From positions 1 through 5,611 of the forward strand of contig JAQTMP010000047.1 of NCBI GenBank assembly GCA_028714275.1: a DNA stretch of 5,611 bases, in the 5' to 3' direction. The notes under the pieces are model-generated. The model was given only the letters and a program-made list of their open reading frames with translations. It was not told the origin of the DNA and did no database searches. Both the position numbers and the translations under genes were made by a program. Shown one piece after another: positions 4,529-5,611 of this stretch. The stretch's first letter is position 1; each line of letters starts with the position of its first letter. The DNA comes from Candidatus Paceibacterota bacterium (lineage in GTDB: Bacteria; Patescibacteriota; Minisyncoccia; Phycocordibacterales; CAINVO01).

Positions 4529-5581
4529 TTAAGCAAGACTACTACCGTGGCCTTTTGAAAGATCCAAGAGAGCAATGAAGAGACTCAAAACAAGCGGCCC
4601 GAGCAAAAAACCTTCCGGACCAAAGAAGCTGATGCCGCCTAAAATAGCAAAAAGCGTTAAAAGAGGATGAATATTGATTCCTCGGCCAATGAGCTTTGGC
4701 ACCATAAAATTGTCAATCATGCCTACCGCCAGCGCCGCCCAGATAGCCAGACCGAGGGCCGCCCCTTTTGATCCAAAAAAGAAAAGCGAAACAATGATCG
4801 GTACAAAAACCAAGGAGGTGCCGAAGCCGGGCACCAACGACATGATTCCGGTCAAAGCTCCCCAAAGAGCAGCGCTTGGCACTCCGAAAATGCTGTACCC
4901 TATGCCGGCCAAAACACCCTGCACAATGGCCACCACCAAGGATCCGACTATTACCGACATGATCGTCCTACGCAAAACCTTGGCAATGGAAGCGTTGTGC
5001 TCATCAGGCAAAGGACTGAGCGTATTGAGAGTCGAAAGAAACTTGCGGCCGTCTTTTAAAAAATAGAAAGAAGCAAAGAGGGCCAAGAAAAGTTTGAAGC
5101 CGATACCAAAAGTGTTGGAAAAAAATGTTCCAAAGTTGCCGATAAACCATTGCGATAAATTGTTGATGTACTGAGTAGCATTGAGCGTAGCGAAAGGTAA
5201 ATATGGGCGGATGTGAAGATTGATCAGCTGATCAAGAAAAATTGTGATGGACCCAGATCCACTGGAAGCCTTGGTATACATATCAATAGCTTCGCGGACA
5301 GCCTCAAAACCCAGCAAAGTGACTGGCAACAAGATCACGATCAGCAGCAAGGCTACCGTCACGAGAGAGGCCACTACCCCTGAATGGAAAAATTTTTCAA
5401 GCCTCTTGAAAACAGGGTAAACGATGATACGAGCGGTGGCCGCCAGCAAAAAAGAGGCCAAGAAGGGTTGAAAAATAAAAAAAGTCAGCAAGGCTGTGCC
5501 TGCAGTAATAGCCAGCAAAAAATAATGCTGGATCGAGGTGAGTGGAACTACTGGCTGGATGTTTGACGGATTGGTGCTCAT
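4529..5581 (-). CDS. AI-2E (TqsA/PerM-like) family transporter
   Basis: This 350-residue multipass membrane protein belongs to the AI-2E transporter family (the family of E. coli TqsA, YdiK and PerM). Hydrophobic segments lie near residues 19-37, 38-55, 67-93, 152-175, 208-230, 236-268, 273-290 and 306-337, with a long soluble stretch at about 95-150. The family's C-terminal signature is clear: PGFGT (251-255), DNFMVPKLIGRGINIHP (290-306), GG (315-316), GPEG (321-324) and GP (328-329). Members export autoinducer-2 or act as Na+/H+ antiporters in some bacteria. No AI-2 gene is in view, so the substrate is unknown and the family name should not be read as function. Length is typical. The ATG is followed by a 15-residue polar head before the first membrane segment, and no clear ribosome site precedes it. 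It heads the visible part of the unit with the MYG1-like gene and obg. Confidence 0.93.
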   Translation of the reverse strand: MSTNPSNIQPVVPLTSIQHYFLLAITAGTALLTFFIFQPFLASFLLAATARIIVYPVFKRLEKFFHSGVVASLVTVALLLIVILLPVTLLGFEAVREAIDMYTKASSGSGSITIFLDQLINLHIRPYLPFATLNATQYINNLSQWFIGNFGTFFSNTFGIGFKLFLALFASFYFLKDGRKFLSTLNTLSPLPDEHNASIAKVLRRTIMSVIVGSLVVAIVQGVLAGIGYSIFGVPSAALWGALTGIMSLVPGFGTSLVFVPIIVSLFFFGSKGAALGLAIWAALAVGMIDNFMVPKLIGRGINIHPLLTLFAILGGISFFGPEGFLLGPLVLSLFIALLDLSKGHGSSLA

Positions 5582-5611
5582 GTTTTTAAAGCCCGAGCTG
5601 CTGGATCTGCC

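Noticed and set aside
4674..5066. A 130-residue plus-strand frame opposite the AI-2E family gene
   Set aside because: It is a shadow of the membrane protein's codons. The Pro/Thr/Lys-rich composition is what hydrophobic codons give on the opposite strand, and no motif was seen.
4529..5581. A quorum-sensing system based on the AI-2E family name
   Set aside because: No luxS, lsr genes or sensor are present, and the family is functionally mixed, so the name alone is not evidence of AI-2 signalling.

Overview
The window most resembles a compact genome from the Candidate Phyla Radiation (Patescibacteria, probably a Parcubacteria-like lineage). This is inferred from protein style, not from a marker RNA. 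The pointers are an Obg GTPase that stops right after its G domain and has a divergent G4 motif, a bacterial MYG1-family DHH protein, and a membrane-anchored protein with a tail of Ala-Thr-Ser-Thr repeats of the kind common in those genomes. Spacing is short and the standard genetic code fits every frame. No RNA gene, insertion sequence, CRISPR array or phage gene was seen.

All five genes lie on the minus strand, so transcription runs from high to low coordinates. From right to left they are: an AI-2E/PerM-family membrane protein (5581-4529); a MYG1-like exonuclease (4523-3612, 5 bp after the previous stop); obg (3566-2529, 45 bp later); gatB (2369-831); and the N-terminal 250 residues of a membrane-anchored OB-fold-like protein with a repetitive tail, cut by the left edge (752-1). 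The first three look like one transcription unit. It ends in an intrinsic terminator whose 5' arm contains the obg stop codon. gatB and the left-edge gene each appear to have their own promoter.

The most unusual part is the control DNA. gatB and the left-edge gene share an almost identical extended -10 element (11 of 12 bases) placed 7 and 9 bp before their ATGs, which predicts leaderless or nearly leaderless mRNAs. None of the five starts has a clear Shine-Dalgarno sequence. The 159-bp obg-gatB gap holds, in order of transcription, the obg terminator, a 47-nt near-perfect palindrome, a direct repeat over the gatB -35 region and the extended -10 element. A purely G/C 10-bp hairpin sits inside the start of gatB. 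The 78-bp gap after gatB holds a perfect consensus DnaA box at the end of an 11-bp-phased repeat.

Functionally the window mixes translation and ribosome housekeeping (gatB for Gln-tRNA and/or Asn-tRNA formation, obg for large-subunit maturation, and MYG1, an RNA exonuclease in eukaryotes) with two envelope proteins of unknown substrate. I did not find a clearly new multi-gene system. The candidates for something undescribed are the leaderless promoter architecture and the palindrome region.
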